Assembly: GCA_046329055.1 (NCBI GenBank)
Contig: JAXLVK010000019.1
Coordinates: forward strand, 1-64,000
DNA: 64,000 bases
Direction of reading: 5' to 3'
From: JADKCL01 sp046329055
Lineage (GTDB): Bacteria; Bacteroidota; Bacteroidia; J057; JADKCL01
Part shown: positions 28,875-37,882 of the stretch, one piece after another
Position numbering within the stretch: position 1 is the stretch's first letter
Layout: every line of letters begins with the position of its first letter
Translations under genes and position numbers: made by a program
The notes under the pieces: generated by a model
The model's database searches: none
What the model saw: the letters and a program-made list of their open reading frames with translations, nothing else
Told to the model about the DNA's origin: nothing

Positions 28875-29811
28875 ATGAAACTCCCCATCATCTTCCACCC
28901 TCGGTACGACATCGGCCTCTTCGGCTTGGAAAATGCCCACCCCTTCGACTCCAAGAAGTACGGCAAAAGTCTTCAAATTCCTGCAAGAAAAAGGCATCCT
29001 CCACGACGGCAACCACCACCAACCCACGGAAAAAGCCAGCGACGAAGTCCTGCTCCGCGTCCATACCCAAGAATACCTCGACAGCCTCCGGCACTCGAGC
29101 ACCGTCGCCCGCATCGCCGAGCTCAGCATCCTGAAGCGCGTCCCCAACTTCCTGCTGCAATGGAAATTCCTGAATCCCATGCGCTGGGCGACAGCAGGCA
29201 CCCTCATGGGCGTGGACCTCGCACTTGAACATGGATGGGCCATCAACCTCAGTGGCGGCTACCACCATGCCAAGGCCGACCGCAGCAGCGGCTTTTGCTT
29301 CTTCGCCGACATCAACCTCGCCGCCGACCGATTCTGGACGCAACACAAGCAGCAAGGCAAGGTGATGGTCATCGACCTGGACGCGCACCAAGGCAATGGC
29401 TTCGAGGACATCTTCAAGCGCGATCCCCGCGTGGACGTCTTCGACATGTACAACGGCGACATCTATCCCATGGACCTGCCCGCCGCCCAATACATCCGTT
29501 GGAAGTTTCCGCTGCCCTCCGGCACGGGTGAGCTCACCTACATCAACACACTCCAGAAAAACCTGCCCAGCGCCATCGAAGCCAGCAAACCCGACCTCAT
29601 CATCTACAATGCCGGCACCGATCCCTACGAAAAAGACCCCCTCGGCGGTCTCCGCGTGAGCGCAGCCGGCATCGTCCTCCGTGACCAATTCGTATTCCAG
29701 CAAGCCCGCACCCGCAAAATCCCCATCCTCATGCTCCTCAGCGGCGGCTACCACCGAGACTCCGCCAGCATCATCGCCTCCAGCATCACCAACCTCATCG
29801 AAAATCTGTAA
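28875..29811 (+). CDS. Histone-deacetylase-family hydrolase, one frameshift
   Basis: Zinc-dependent amidohydrolase of the HDAC/AcuC/AphA superfamily, about 311 residues when joined. It starts MKLPIIFHPRYDIGLFGLEN at ATG 28875; one A too many in GGCAAAAGTC near 28965 breaks the frame, which continues VFKFLQEKGILHDGNHHQPT. Active-site motifs are INLSGGYHHAKADRSSGFCF (catalytic His pair), VIDLDAHQGNG (zinc Asp and His) and NAGTDPYEKDPLGGL (zinc Asp). The order and the NPMRWATAGTLMG segment resemble class IV/HDAC11-like bacterial enzymes. Probable substrates are acetylpolyamines, acetyl-lysine or fatty-acyl-lysine; the sequence does not choose. Single gene with its own promoter. Confidence 0.88.
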
Positions 29812-29815
29812 GCTT

Positions 29816-29831
29816 GAGCGCTTAAGCGCTC
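29816..29831. terminator. 16-bp palindrome between convergent genes
   Basis: GAGCGCTTAAGCGCTC, perfectly palindromic, followed by GCAACGCTTAC. It is closely similar to one arm of the long hairpin at 32713-32757. It sits between the deacetylase gene and the convergent PhzF gene; the terminator role is inferred. Confidence 0.45.
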
Positions 29832-29838
29832 GCAACGC

Positions 29839-30675
29839 TTACTGCCCATCACCCCAGTGCTGCGCGCGAAACCACGCCTTGCATGACGGTGACGGCTTGG
29901 CCTTTGATCTCGACCCGGCCGCCGCGCGCAGCCGCACTTTCAAGTGTCCGCCGCGCTGCGAAGCCTGGTAGGCCATGAAGCTCTGCTGCCCCATCTTCTC
30001 TGCCCAGTAAGGCGTCAGGGTGCAATGCGCGCTCCCCGTCACGGGGTCCTCATCGATCCCGACCGCCGGGCCAAAGAACCGCGACACAAAGTGATAGCCA
30101 GCTCCTTCATCGGCCGCTGCTGTGACGATCACCCCACGGCGGCTCGCCTCCTTCAATCCCCCAAAATCCGGCTTCAATTCCCGGACGGCGGCTTCATTTT
30201 CCAGCTCCAGGATCAGGTCTTCCCGCCCCATGCCTGCCCAGACCACCTTGGCACCAATGGCCTTTGCGATCTCCTTGGGCAGTTTGTAGGCACTCGGCGG
30301 ATCCGCCGGGAAGTCCAAGGCGATCCAATCCCCGTCCCGACGGGCACGCAGCAATCCGCTCCGGGTATGGAAACGGATCTCGTCCTCGGGAGAGGCCATG
30401 TCCGTCTCCCAGATCACATGCGCCGCCGCCAATGTCGCATGCCCGCACAGGTCCACCTCGCAGACAGGCGTGAACCACCGCAGTTGAAACTCATTGCCGC
30501 GCCGCATGAAGTAGGCCGTTTCGCTCAGGTTCATCTCCGCCGCAAACGACTGCAACCAAGCATCCGGCCTCGGCCCCATGAGGAAAACCACCGCCGCCGG
30601 GTTGCCCCCGAAAGCCTTGTCTGCGAATGCGTCCACCTGATACAGCGGGAACAAATGCTCCGATCCTGATTTCAT
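29839..30675 (-). CDS. PhzF-family isomerase/epimerase-like protein, shifted C-terminus
   Basis: PhzF-like protein of the diaminopimelate-epimerase fold. Start at ATG 30675 (MKSGSEHLFPLYQVDAFADK), as the preceding codons do not fit the family. Marks are FGGNPAAVVFL, MNLSETAYF with the catalytic Glu, FTPVCEVDLCGHATLAAAHV, and DPVTGSAHCTLTPYWAEKMG. The C-terminus is normal to GHLKVRLRAA, then shifts because CGCGCGGCGG has one CG pair too many; in the other frame it reads GRVEIKGQAVTVMQGVVSRA to a TGA at 29849-29851. The true product is then about 275 residues. The substrate is unknown; most PhzF relatives outside phenazine clusters have no assigned reaction. Confidence 0.88.
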   Translation of the reverse strand: MKSGSEHLFPLYQVDAFADKAFGGNPAAVVFLMGPRPDAWLQSFAAEMNLSETAYFMRRGNEFQLRWFTPVCEVDLCGHATLAAAHVIWETDMASPEDEIRFHTRSGLLRARRDGDWIALDFPADPPSAYKLPKEIAKAIGAKVVWAGMGREDLILELENEAAVRELKPDFGGLKEASRRGVIVTAAADEGAGYHFVSRFFGPAVGIDEDPVTGSAHCTLTPYWAEKMGQQSFMAYQASQRGGHLKVRLRAAAGSRSKAKPSPSCKAWFRAQHWGDGQ

Positions 30676-30789
30676 GCCCGCAAAATAGCCGCCCCCCGCC
30701 ACCCAACACAGGATAAAAGAATTGCACACACCTCTTCCCTATTCCAACCGAACTTGTTAATATTGCTTAACAACCTTCGGATTGGGGCG

Positions 30790-31047
30790 ATGCCGGAAGT
30801 AAAAATCAAGTGTCCAAAATGCCAGTGGGAACCCGACAATCGGCCCTACTGGGAGTGTCATTGTGGCTATGTATGGAACACGTTCGAGACCGCTGGTCGG
30901 TGTCCATTCTGCCACTTCCAACATGACTTCACGCAATGCGTAGAGCACGCAGGCGGCTGCACTGCCTATTCCCCGCACATGGACTGGTACCATGGCATCG
31001 AGGAAATGGTGGAGCTGCTCCTCGAAGAAGTCAAGGTAAAGGCCTGA
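30790..31047 (+). CDS. Small zinc-ribbon protein
   Basis: An 85-residue protein from ATG 30790 (MPEVKIKCPKCQWEPDNRPY). Cysteine pairs CPKC, CHCG and CPFC, with more Cys/His in HFQHDFTQCVEHAGGC, suggest one or two structural zinc sites. The frame is open back to a start at 30754, but those 12 residues are unlike the rest. The C-terminus is an acidic/basic helix (IEEMVELLLEEVKVKA). No signal peptide, so cytoplasmic. Similar short proteins occur in Bacteroidota without known function. Confidence 0.7.
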   Translation: MPEVKIKCPKCQWEPDNRPYWECHCGYVWNTFETAGRCPFCHFQHDFTQCVEHAGGCTAYSPHMDWYHGIEEMVELLLEEVKVKA

Positions 31048-31131
31048 CGACCAAGGCATATTCACTTTCCCACATGGTTTGTTTTTTTGGTAGGCCCGTG
31101 TTACCTTGGGTCTGTATTTGTTGTGAGCTAA

Positions 31132-32247
31132 ATGATGTCAATTCGCCGGAATAGGTCGTTTCACCTTTTGCTCTGTGTTGCATGGGCGGCCATTTGCTGG
31201 TTTCCAGCCGATGCCCTTTCGCAATTCGTGCAGGATGGCGGATTCGAAGCCGTCCCCGGTGAGACTTGGGCCAAATGCGCTGGCGAGCCTGACAGACAGG
31301 TTCTTGATGGCAACGGCCCCGGCATCCTCGGCATCCACACCCCTCCCGTTCAAGGCCACTACTACCTCGGGCTGGTCGCCACGGATGGCGGAGTGCAGGA
31401 GGCCATCGGTCAGGAGCTGTTCTTGGAGGCAGGTCGGCACTGTTTTGGAAGCATCTCCCTGTTCCGCTCCACCGCCCACCAAAACTGGGATGGTACCGGG
31501 CGCCTAGAAATTTGGGGCGGCACCGATTGCAACAATTCCACTGAGCTGCTCTGGTCCTCAGGTACAGTTTCCAACCTCGATGCTTGGCGGGAGTACCCCG
31601 TCTATTTCTCTCCCATTGAGAACCATACTTGGATCAGCCTGCGGCTGAGCCTCGACGCTGGTTCTGGCTCCATGACCTATGTCTGTCTGGACGACTTCCG
31701 CTTGGACAATGTCTTCTTCTCCGTGAATTTCATGGACATCAAGGCAAATGCCACAAGCCAAGGCATACAATTGGATTGGACCACGGCTTCGCTTCCGGAC
31801 GCCACCGAGTTCGAGGTGCAATGGAGCAATGACGGGCAAGAATTCAAAGGCATCGGTCGTCAATCCGCAGCCATCGGCGGCACCACTTTCAGCTTTATCC
31901 ATGCCAATACCGTACCTGGTCGGCATTTTTACCGCATCGCAGCGACCGACGCAGGAGGTCATACCGACATGAGTCCGGTAGTGGAAGCCCTGATCGCAAG
32001 TCCAGCGACGACTGTGTTTCCCAACCCGGTGCGTGATCATTTCACGGCACTTGTAGGGGACGGCCAAGAATTGAAAAGCCTCCGCCTCATCGACTTGCAA
32101 GGCCGGGTTGTTTTGGAGCGGAATGGTGAAGAAACTGCCGACATGCGGGTGAGCCTGCCGGAAGGCATCGTTCCGGGGGTCTATGTCCTCGAGATCGCAT
32201 CGGGGCAGCAGACGTATCGCCAAAGCCTGCGGGTGGATGGCAATTAA
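31132..32247 (+). CDS. T9SS-exported protein with jelly-roll N-terminal domain
   Basis: A 371-residue secreted protein. Signal peptide MMSIRRNRSFHLLLCVAWAA to ALS. Residues about 35-185 look like a carbohydrate-binding-module or PKD-free jelly roll (FVQDGGFEAVPGETWAKCAG ... AWREYPVYFSPIENHTWISL ... YVCLDDFRLDNVFF). Next comes the common T9SS-cargo linker domain (KANATSQGIQLDWTTASLPD, FEVQWSNDGQEFKGIGRQSA), then the type A sorting domain from TVFPNPVRDHFTALVG to PGVYVLEIASGQQTYRQSLR. It is predicted to be released from or attached to the cell surface. A near-consensus -7 box (TACCTTGG) lies at about 31092. Confidence 0.85.
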   Translation: MMSIRRNRSFHLLLCVAWAAICWFPADALSQFVQDGGFEAVPGETWAKCAGEPDRQVLDGNGPGILGIHTPPVQGHYYLGLVATDGGVQEAIGQELFLEAGRHCFGSISLFRSTAHQNWDGTGRLEIWGGTDCNNSTELLWSSGTVSNLDAWREYPVYFSPIENHTWISLRLSLDAGSGSMTYVCLDDFRLDNVFFSVNFMDIKANATSQGIQLDWTTASLPDATEFEVQWSNDGQEFKGIGRQSAAIGGTTFSFIHANTVPGRHFYRIAATDAGGHTDMSPVVEALIASPATTVFPNPVRDHFTALVGDGQELKSLRLIDLQGRVVLERNGEETADMRVSLPEGIVPGVYVLEIASGQQTYRQSLRVDGN

Positions 32248-32274
32248 GGAGAGATCAATAGATTACGAGAAAAT

Positions 32275-32646
32275 ATGGTGAAGAGACTGACACTGATTGT
32301 CTTCATGGCATTGGGCTTCGCGGGACTCTCCCTTCATGCCCAGAATGCAAGCGTTGCCTCCTATGCCGGAGAGTACTCCTGCATCACCCACGGCGTCTCA
32401 GGCTTGCGCATCGAGGCCACCCCGCAGGGGCACAAGCTCGTCTTCTGCCGCGACCTCATCACCAATACCTGCCAAGAATTCGCGCTCCACAAGACCCTTG
32501 GCAAGTCCCATGAACTCCTCGCCGCATCCGGCGACGCCGGCGCCCCCCTCCGCGGCATGAGCGCCACCTTCACCACCGAAGGCGCAGAACCCATCATCCA
32601 ACTGAAAACGGAAGATGGACTCAACATGGAGTTCGTGCGGAGGTGA
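32275..32646 (+). CDS. Small secreted protein of unknown function
   Basis: A 123-residue protein with signal peptide MVKRLTLIVFMALGFAGLSL to HAQ. The mature part looks like a small beta-barrel: SYAGEYSCITHGVSGLRIEA, HKLVFCRDLITNTCQEFALH, GMSATFTTEGAEPIIQLKTE, DGLNMEFVRR; three Cys. It follows the T9SS cargo gene by 27 nt and is probably co-transcribed with it. No family recognised. Confidence 0.7.
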   Translation: MVKRLTLIVFMALGFAGLSLHAQNASVASYAGEYSCITHGVSGLRIEATPQGHKLVFCRDLITNTCQEFALHKTLGKSHELLAASGDAGAPLRGMSATFTTEGAEPIIQLKTEDGLNMEFVRR

Positions 32647-32712
32647 GTTTTCCCCTTTTTTGAGGTCTAATCCAAGGATTTACCAATGCTGTCGCAGCCG
32701 TCGAGCGCTTGT

Positions 32713-32757
32713 GCGTCTAGCGTTGCGAGCGCTCTAAGCGCTCGCAACGCTAGACGC
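32713..32757. repeat. Perfect 21-bp hairpin
   Basis: The left arm starts GCGTCTAGCGTTGCGAGCGC (32713-32733), the loop is CTA, and the right arm is its exact reverse complement (32737-32757). It lies between convergent genes, so it may terminate both, but there is no T-tract. A shorter relative is at 29816. Confidence 0.7.
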
Positions 32758-32791
32758 GGACTCGCCAACGGCCAAGCTAGCCGAAATGAAA

Positions 32792-32818
32792 GCGGCGCCC
32801 CCAAACCGGAGACGCCGC
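32792..32818 (-). terminator. Terminator of the DUF6263 gene
   Basis: On the minus strand GCGGCG and CGCCGC flank a 15-nt loop and are followed by TTTCATTTC, 20 nt after the DUF6263 stop. Confidence 0.5.
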
Positions 32819-32838
32819 CCATATTCCTTGAAAATCAA

Positions 32839-33783
32839 TCAGTAGCGATCGACAGTGATCGTCTGATCGATGGACATCGGCACGTTCATGCCCATGGTGC
32901 TCATGGAGCCTTCGAGCTTTTGTTTCACTTCTGATTTCAGGACGAGACCATTCTTCCGGTCGATTTCAGAGGTGCCTTCGTAGTTGCCGTGGAGGTCCAT
33001 GGTCATTTCCACGAGGCCGAGGTCGAGCGCCTTGTCCTTGTCGGTGTTGATCGTACCCTCGAAGCTCAGCACCACCTTGTCAGCGTCGATATGATCCACC
33101 TTGTAGGTCACGTCCATCGCAAGGGGCATAGCGCCCATTTGGCTGATCTTCTTGCCCCAGGTATCGCCCTCAGCAACCAGCACGTCGGGATACTGATCGC
33201 GGCGCTTTGCATCATGGACTTCATCGCATCGTCACCGAAGGTCGCCTTGAGCGCATTTTTCGTGGCTTCCATGCCAGCACCGCCTTCTTCGCCGCCAATC
33301 GAACCCAGGATCGACTCAAACAGGGAATCCACCCCAGATACTGCCACCACGGTGCCGTTGTCCATGTCGAATTGGATGGACTTGCCAAGATCAGCGCCTT
33401 GTAGTTGCCAACCAGGGTTGGAAGATTCGATGTCCTTGTCGGAATCATAGGACATCTTGCCCATCATGCTGTTTTCCATCTCAGCCTTGACGCGTTCGTA
33501 GGTGCAACGTGAATCTTGCAACGCTCCCTTGCCGCTCACGGACACGACCTCGTTTTTCAGGAAGATTTCGGTGGTTTGGCTGGTCTTGGTGGACATGCCC
33601 ATCACCTTTTGCTCGGAGGTCTGCGCGGTTTTGGTCACTTGCTTGTAAACCATCCCGGCGTGACCTTCACTTCCATCTGGACCTTGTCGCCGCTGCCGCC
33701 TCCGCTTGTGGAGCCCGGATTGCAACTCGTCCAGAATACCAAGGCCATCAAAGCCCCGGCAAACATGAATACTTTAGATTTCA
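32839..33783 (-). CDS. DUF6263-family lipoprotein, two frameshifts
   Basis: Envelope lipoprotein of about 315 residues. ATG 33783 gives MKSKVFMFAGALMALVFWTS with lipobox FWTSC, then GGGSGDKVQMEVKVTPG. The frame shifts near 33655 (GGG should be GGGG) to MVYKQVTKTAQTSEQKVMGM and ALQDSRCTYERVKAEMENSM, with FDMDNGTVVAVSGVDSLFES. It shifts again near 33205 to YPDVLVAEGDTWGKKISQMG and AMDVTYKVDHIDADKVVLSF, ending MSIDQTITVDRY. The pattern of a repeated beta-rich half with WxK and TYK strands is that of DUF6263, found in many Bacteroidota, function unknown. A perfect TAnnTTTG box is 25 nt upstream. Confidence 0.75.
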
Positions 33784-33808
33784 TCGGAGTATTGGAATTT
33801 AATTCGCG

Positions 33809-33816
33809 GCAAAGTT
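33809..33816 (-). promoter_or_regulatory. -7 promoter box of the DUF6263 gene
   Basis: TAACTTTG on the minus strand, perfect TAnnTTTG, 25 nt before the ATG at 33783. Confidence 0.6.
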
Positions 33817-34015
33817 ACGACGGAATCGGAAAACGGAGTCATCCTTGCGAGTCATCGGAAGGCTCGCAACGATGACTCCAGCACAAGCCCTCGGGAGACA
33901 AATTGCTGATTTGCCCCACCAACGGACAAGATTCCAATTGCGGCCAGTCCACTGCACCCTCCTAACTGAATAAGTGCGATATTTGCCGCCTAGAATGGCC
34001 CAAAATCCTCTATAC

Positions 34016-35854
34016 ATGAAGCGAATCCTGTCCACGGCAGCCCTGGCATGCCTGGCAATCTCCGGCCTGCTGGCCCAGAAGTCCTACAACTACACCATCG
34101 ACCTCACCAATGTCGTGGATGACCGCGTGAAAGTGACCCTCACTCCGCCCGCCGTTGCCGCCGACATGATCGAATTCCAGATGCCCAAAATCGTGCCGGG
34201 AACCTATTCCATCAGCGATTTCGGCCGCTTTGTCGCCAACCTGGAGGCCACGGATGACAAGGGTGCACCGCTTCCGGTCGAGTACATCGACGCGAACCGC
34301 TGGATGATCCGCAATGCGCAGAGCCTCAAGCAGATCAGCTACTGGGTGAATGACTCTTGGGACGATCGCGGCACTCCGCACATCTTCGAACCCGGCGGCA
34401 CCAACATCGAATCCGGTGAAAACTTCGTGGTCAACACCTTCGGATTCTGCGGCTACCTGGAAGGGATGAAGGAATTGCCCTTCACCGTGGTCATCAAGAA
34501 GCCCAATGGGTTTTATGGCTCCACCCCACTGGTCGCCTCCAAAAGCACCGCCACGGAAGATGTCTATGAGGTCAGCGACTACCACCGCCTCGCGGACAGC
34601 CCCATGATGTATTGCCTGCCGGACACTGCCTGGGCAAATGTCGGCGGTGCCAAGGTCCTGGTTTCCGTGTTTTCCCCCAACAAGCGCGTGAGCGCCAAGG
34701 CGATCATGGGGCATATCTCCGAGATCATGGCGGCGCAGAAGGAGTACCTCGGGGGCAAGCTCCCAGTGGAGAAATACGCCTTCATCATCTACCTGACCGA
34801 CAAGATGGGCGGCTCCGGTGGCATGGGGGCATTGGAACACAGCTACTCCTCCCTCTACTACATGCCGGAAACGAACGAGGAGGCCGCAGGCGAGATGATG
34901 CGCGACGTGGCTGCGCACGAATTTTTCCATATCGTGACGCCGCTGAGCATCCACTCCGACGAGATCCAATACTTCGACTACATCGACCCGAAGATGTCCA
35001 AGCATCTCTGGCTCTACGAGGGATTGACCGAGTACGCAGCCGGCCACGTGCAGGTCAAGCAGGGACTCATCACCAAGGAGCAATACTTCCGCATCCTGCA
35101 ATCCAAGATCACCATGGCGAGCTTCATGAACGACACGGTGCCCTTCACGGTCATGAGCGCAGGCTGCTTGGACAAGTACAAGTCGCAGTACCTCAACGTT
35201 TATCAAAAGGGTGCATTGATCGGCATGTGCTTGGACATCCAACTGCGCTGCCTCTCCGGCGGCAAGATGGGAACACAGGAACTGATGCGCGAACTCGCCA
35301 AAACCTACGGCAAGGAGCGCCCCTTCAAGGACGACGAACTGTTTGACAAGATCACCGCCCTCACCTACCCCGACATCCGCCGCTTCTTCTCGAAATATGT
35401 GGAGGGCAACACACCGCTTCCGTATGAGAAAATCCTGGCATTGGCGGGGCTGCGCTACGAACCCATGGCCAACCGCGAGGCGGTGACATTGGGCAAGGTG
35501 GAGTGGAAGCCCAATCTCCAGACGGGTCGCCTCCGCGTCGCCTCGACCGATGGGATGAACGACTTCGGCAAAAATCTGGGCTACATGACGGGTGACGAAC
35601 TCGTGAGCTTTGATGGGCAGGCCGTCACGCTGGCAAATTCCGACGAGGTTTTCGCCAAGTTCCAAGCCAACCGCAAAGGCGGATACAAGGTCCATGCTGT
35701 GGTTGCGCGCCCCGATGGCAAGGGCGGCTTCGCCGAGAAGAGCCTGAAAGCCAAGGCCATCGCGGTGAAGATCAAAGGCATCCACCTGATCACCGTCGAT
35801 CCCAGCGCGACGACGGAACAAGTGGCCGTGCGCCGCGCTTGGTTGGGCTACTGA
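34016..35854 (+). CDS. M61-family metallopeptidase with PDZ domain
   Basis: Glycyl-aminopeptidase-like zinc peptidase, 612 residues from ATG 34016 (MKRILSTAALACLAISG, signal peptide ending at LLAQ). N-terminal beta domain (YNYTIDLTNVVDDRVKVTL, FQMPKIVPGTYSISDFGRF). The zinc site is AAHEFFHIVTPLSIHSDEIQ (HExxH at about 301-305) with the third ligand in LWLYEGLTEYAAGH (about 335). A C-terminal PDZ domain covers about 510-590 (NLGYMTGDELVSFDGQAVTL). The enzyme probably works in the periplasm on short peptides. It is 12 nt upstream of an ABC transporter gene pair, so the three genes are likely one transcript. Confidence 0.92.
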   Translation: MKRILSTAALACLAISGLLAQKSYNYTIDLTNVVDDRVKVTLTPPAVAADMIEFQMPKIVPGTYSISDFGRFVANLEATDDKGAPLPVEYIDANRWMIRNAQSLKQISYWVNDSWDDRGTPHIFEPGGTNIESGENFVVNTFGFCGYLEGMKELPFTVVIKKPNGFYGSTPLVASKSTATEDVYEVSDYHRLADSPMMYCLPDTAWANVGGAKVLVSVFSPNKRVSAKAIMGHISEIMAAQKEYLGGKLPVEKYAFIIYLTDKMGGSGGMGALEHSYSSLYYMPETNEEAAGEMMRDVAAHEFFHIVTPLSIHSDEIQYFDYIDPKMSKHLWLYEGLTEYAAGHVQVKQGLITKEQYFRILQSKITMASFMNDTVPFTVMSAGCLDKYKSQYLNVYQKGALIGMCLDIQLRCLSGGKMGTQELMRELAKTYGKERPFKDDELFDKITALTYPDIRRFFSKYVEGNTPLPYEKILALAGLRYEPMANREAVTLGKVEWKPNLQTGRLRVASTDGMNDFGKNLGYMTGDELVSFDGQAVTLANSDEVFAKFQANRKGGYKVHAVVARPDGKGGFAEKSLKAKAIAVKIKGIHLITVDPSATTEQVAVRRAWLGY

Positions 35855-35866
35855 GCTTCTACTGCG

Positions 35867-36637
35867 ATGATCCAAGTACAAGACGTCCACAAGACCTTCA
35901 CGCTCACCCGCAAGGAGATGAAGGATGCCAAGACCACGGACAAGGTGCGGCATGTCGTGAATGGTGTCAGCTTTTCCTGCCAACCGGGTCGGGTATTTTC
36001 CCTCCTGGGGCCAAATGGCGCGGGCAAAACCACCATCCTGCGCATGATTGCGGGCATCCTGCATCCCACGAGCGGCAAGATCACCGTCGCTGGCATGGAC
36101 ACCCAAACGCAGAGCAATGAGGCTCGTCGGCGGATGGGCTTCCTCACGGGAAGCACAGGACTCTATGACCGCCTCACAGCGATCGAAGTGCTGAAATACT
36201 TTGCCGACCTGTTCGGTGTGGCCCCTGCGGACTTCAAGCGGCGCTGTGATGAGCTCATCCCCCTGCTGCGCATGGACGATTTCGTGAACAAACGCTGCGG
36301 GCAGATGAGCACGGGCATGAAGCAGAAGGTGAACATCGCGAGGACCATCATCCACGATCCGACTGTGGTGGTTTTTGACGAACCCACGAGTGGACTGGAC
36401 GTGATTACTGCTGAAAGCATCATCCAACTCGTGCGTGACCAGCGCGCCAAGGGCAAGACGGTCATTTTCAGCTCCCACAACATGAGCGAGGTCGATCTGC
36501 TGGCCGATGACCTGGCCATGATCCACAAAGGCAAGCTCCTGCTGAGCCAGACAATGGACGAATTCCGCGCTGGAATGAAGGCTCCCGGCCTCACGCAAGA
36601 GTTCATCCGCATCATCCACGAGGCCACACCCGCATGA
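35867..36637 (+). CDS. ABC transporter ATP-binding protein (NatA-like)
   Basis: 256-residue ATPase subunit. Walker A GPNGAGKTTIL (about 48), signature CGQMSTGMKQKVNIARTI (the usual LSGGM motif is replaced by MSTGM, as in NatA/Na+ or ABC-2 exporters), Walker B VVVFDEPTSGLD, H-loop in IFSSHNMSEVDLLADDLAM. Pairs with the permease that follows; the stop and start overlap by 4 nt (ATGA). Exported substrate (Na+, drug, or lipid) is not decided by sequence. Confidence 0.93.
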   Translation: MIQVQDVHKTFTLTRKEMKDAKTTDKVRHVVNGVSFSCQPGRVFSLLGPNGAGKTTILRMIAGILHPTSGKITVAGMDTQTQSNEARRRMGFLTGSTGLYDRLTAIEVLKYFADLFGVAPADFKRRCDELIPLLRMDDFVNKRCGQMSTGMKQKVNIARTIIHDPTVVVFDEPTSGLDVITAESIIQLVRDQRAKGKTVIFSSHNMSEVDLLADDLAMIHKGKLLLSQTMDEFRAGMKAPGLTQEFIRIIHEATPA

Positions 36638-37821
36638 AAGCGATCCTGACCATCTACCTCAAGGAGCTGCGCGACACCCTCCGCGACCGTCGCAGCCTCA
36701 TCCGGATGTTCGTGGTGCCATTGGCCATTTTCCCGGGGCTCATGGGGATCATGAACACAATCCAGAGCAATAGCAACGAGAAGGAATGGGCCCGCGAATT
36801 GCGGGTGGGCTACCACTCGGACTCTGCTGACCTGGGCTTGCGGGTCCTGCTGGAAAACGCTGGCGGTTTCAAGGTCTTCGATGTGCCGAGTTCGGATAGC
36901 ATCACGCCTTGGATCCGCGACAACCGGCTGGATTTGGGGGTTTCCTTGCCGCCGACATTTGCGGACAGGGTGGAAAACCTTGAAACGGATACGATCCGCA
37001 CCTATGGCCCTGCCGCCTCGGACATTGCCCGGGACCGCTTGGATTCCATGGTGCAGATTTTCCAAGGCATCTTGTTGGAGCATCGTCTCAAATCCCTGCA
37101 CCTGGAGAAGCAGAACATCGAGCCGAGCCATGTCCGCTTCACCAATACCGCGACCATGCGGGAAACAATCGGCACGCTCGCCGGGGGCCTCCTGCCCTCC
37201 ATTTTCATCCTGTTTTGCTACATGGGCTGCATGTTTCCGGCCATCGACCTCTTCACTGGGGAAAAGGAGCGCGGAACCATCGAGACCCTGTTGGTCGCAC
37301 CCGTGGAGCGTTGGAAGATCCTGATTGGCAAGATGATGCTGATTGTGACTGCGGGCTTGCTGAGTGCGGTCTTGTCGATTGGCGGCCTCATGATCAGCAC
37401 CCGGTTCGCAGGATCGGAAATGGGCGTGGTGGTCAATGTCATCCTTGAAATCCTGTCTCCCGCATCGATCGCCAGCATGTTGCTGATGCTCGTGCCGCTG
37501 GTGATTTTCTTCGCGGGGATCATGATCCCTGCGGTGGTGTATGCCCGGACCTTCAAGGAGGCGGCAACCACATTGCAACCCTTGAACTTCATCGTGATCA
37601 TTCCTGCGGCCATCGGCATGGTGCCGGGGATCGAGTTGAATGCTGCGACGGCCCTGATTCCGATCCTGAACGTGGCATTGACCACCAAGGAGATCATCGC
37701 GGGGACCATGAACGGCCTCCTTTTCGCAGAGGTGCTGCTTTCGCTGATCGTCATCGCTGCCATTGCGGTCTTTTTCAGCTTGCGGCAATTCGGCAATGAG
37801 CGCAACGTGCTGCGCGGCTAG
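36634..37821 (+). CDS. ABC-2 type exporter permease (NatB-like)
   Basis: 395-residue membrane subunit. First helix near the N-terminus in KELRDTLRDRRSLIRMFVVP and LAIFPGLMGIMN, then a large extracytoplasmic domain (about 45-190: LRVGYHSDSADLGLRVLLEN ...), then five or six helices: LLPSIFILFCYMGCMFPAID, LMLIVTAGLLSAVLSIGGLM, ASIASMLLMLVPLVIFFAGI, LNFIVIIPAAIGMVPGIELN and EVLLSLIVIAAIAVFFSLRQ. The GEKERGTIETLLVAPVERWK loop is the usual ABC-2 coupling segment. This layout matches NatB (PF12698). Confidence 0.92.
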   Translation: MKAILTIYLKELRDTLRDRRSLIRMFVVPLAIFPGLMGIMNTIQSNSNEKEWARELRVGYHSDSADLGLRVLLENAGGFKVFDVPSSDSITPWIRDNRLDLGVSLPPTFADRVENLETDTIRTYGPAASDIARDRLDSMVQIFQGILLEHRLKSLHLEKQNIEPSHVRFTNTATMRETIGTLAGGLLPSIFILFCYMGCMFPAIDLFTGEKERGTIETLLVAPVERWKILIGKMMLIVTAGLLSAVLSIGGLMISTRFAGSEMGVVVNVILEILSPASIASMLLMLVPLVIFFAGIMIPAVVYARTFKEAATTLQPLNFIVIIPAAIGMVPGIELNAATALIPILNVALTTKEIIAGTMNGLLFAEVLLSLIVIAAIAVFFSLRQFGNERNVLRG

Positions 37822-37882
37822 GGATCATCGATTTTCCTTCAGATTGATGGGTGCTGTATCCCACTTTGGGCTGCTTGGTCTG

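Noticed and set aside
34010..36619. 869-codon open frame on the minus strand
   Set aside because: It lies exactly opposite the M61 peptidase and ABC ATPase genes, has a biased Asp/Glu/Val/His composition typical of antisense frames in GC-rich DNA, and shows no family motif.
36163..37788. 541-codon minus-strand open frame
   Set aside because: Antisense to the ABC genes; low-complexity Arg/His/Asp/Gln composition and no recognisable domain.
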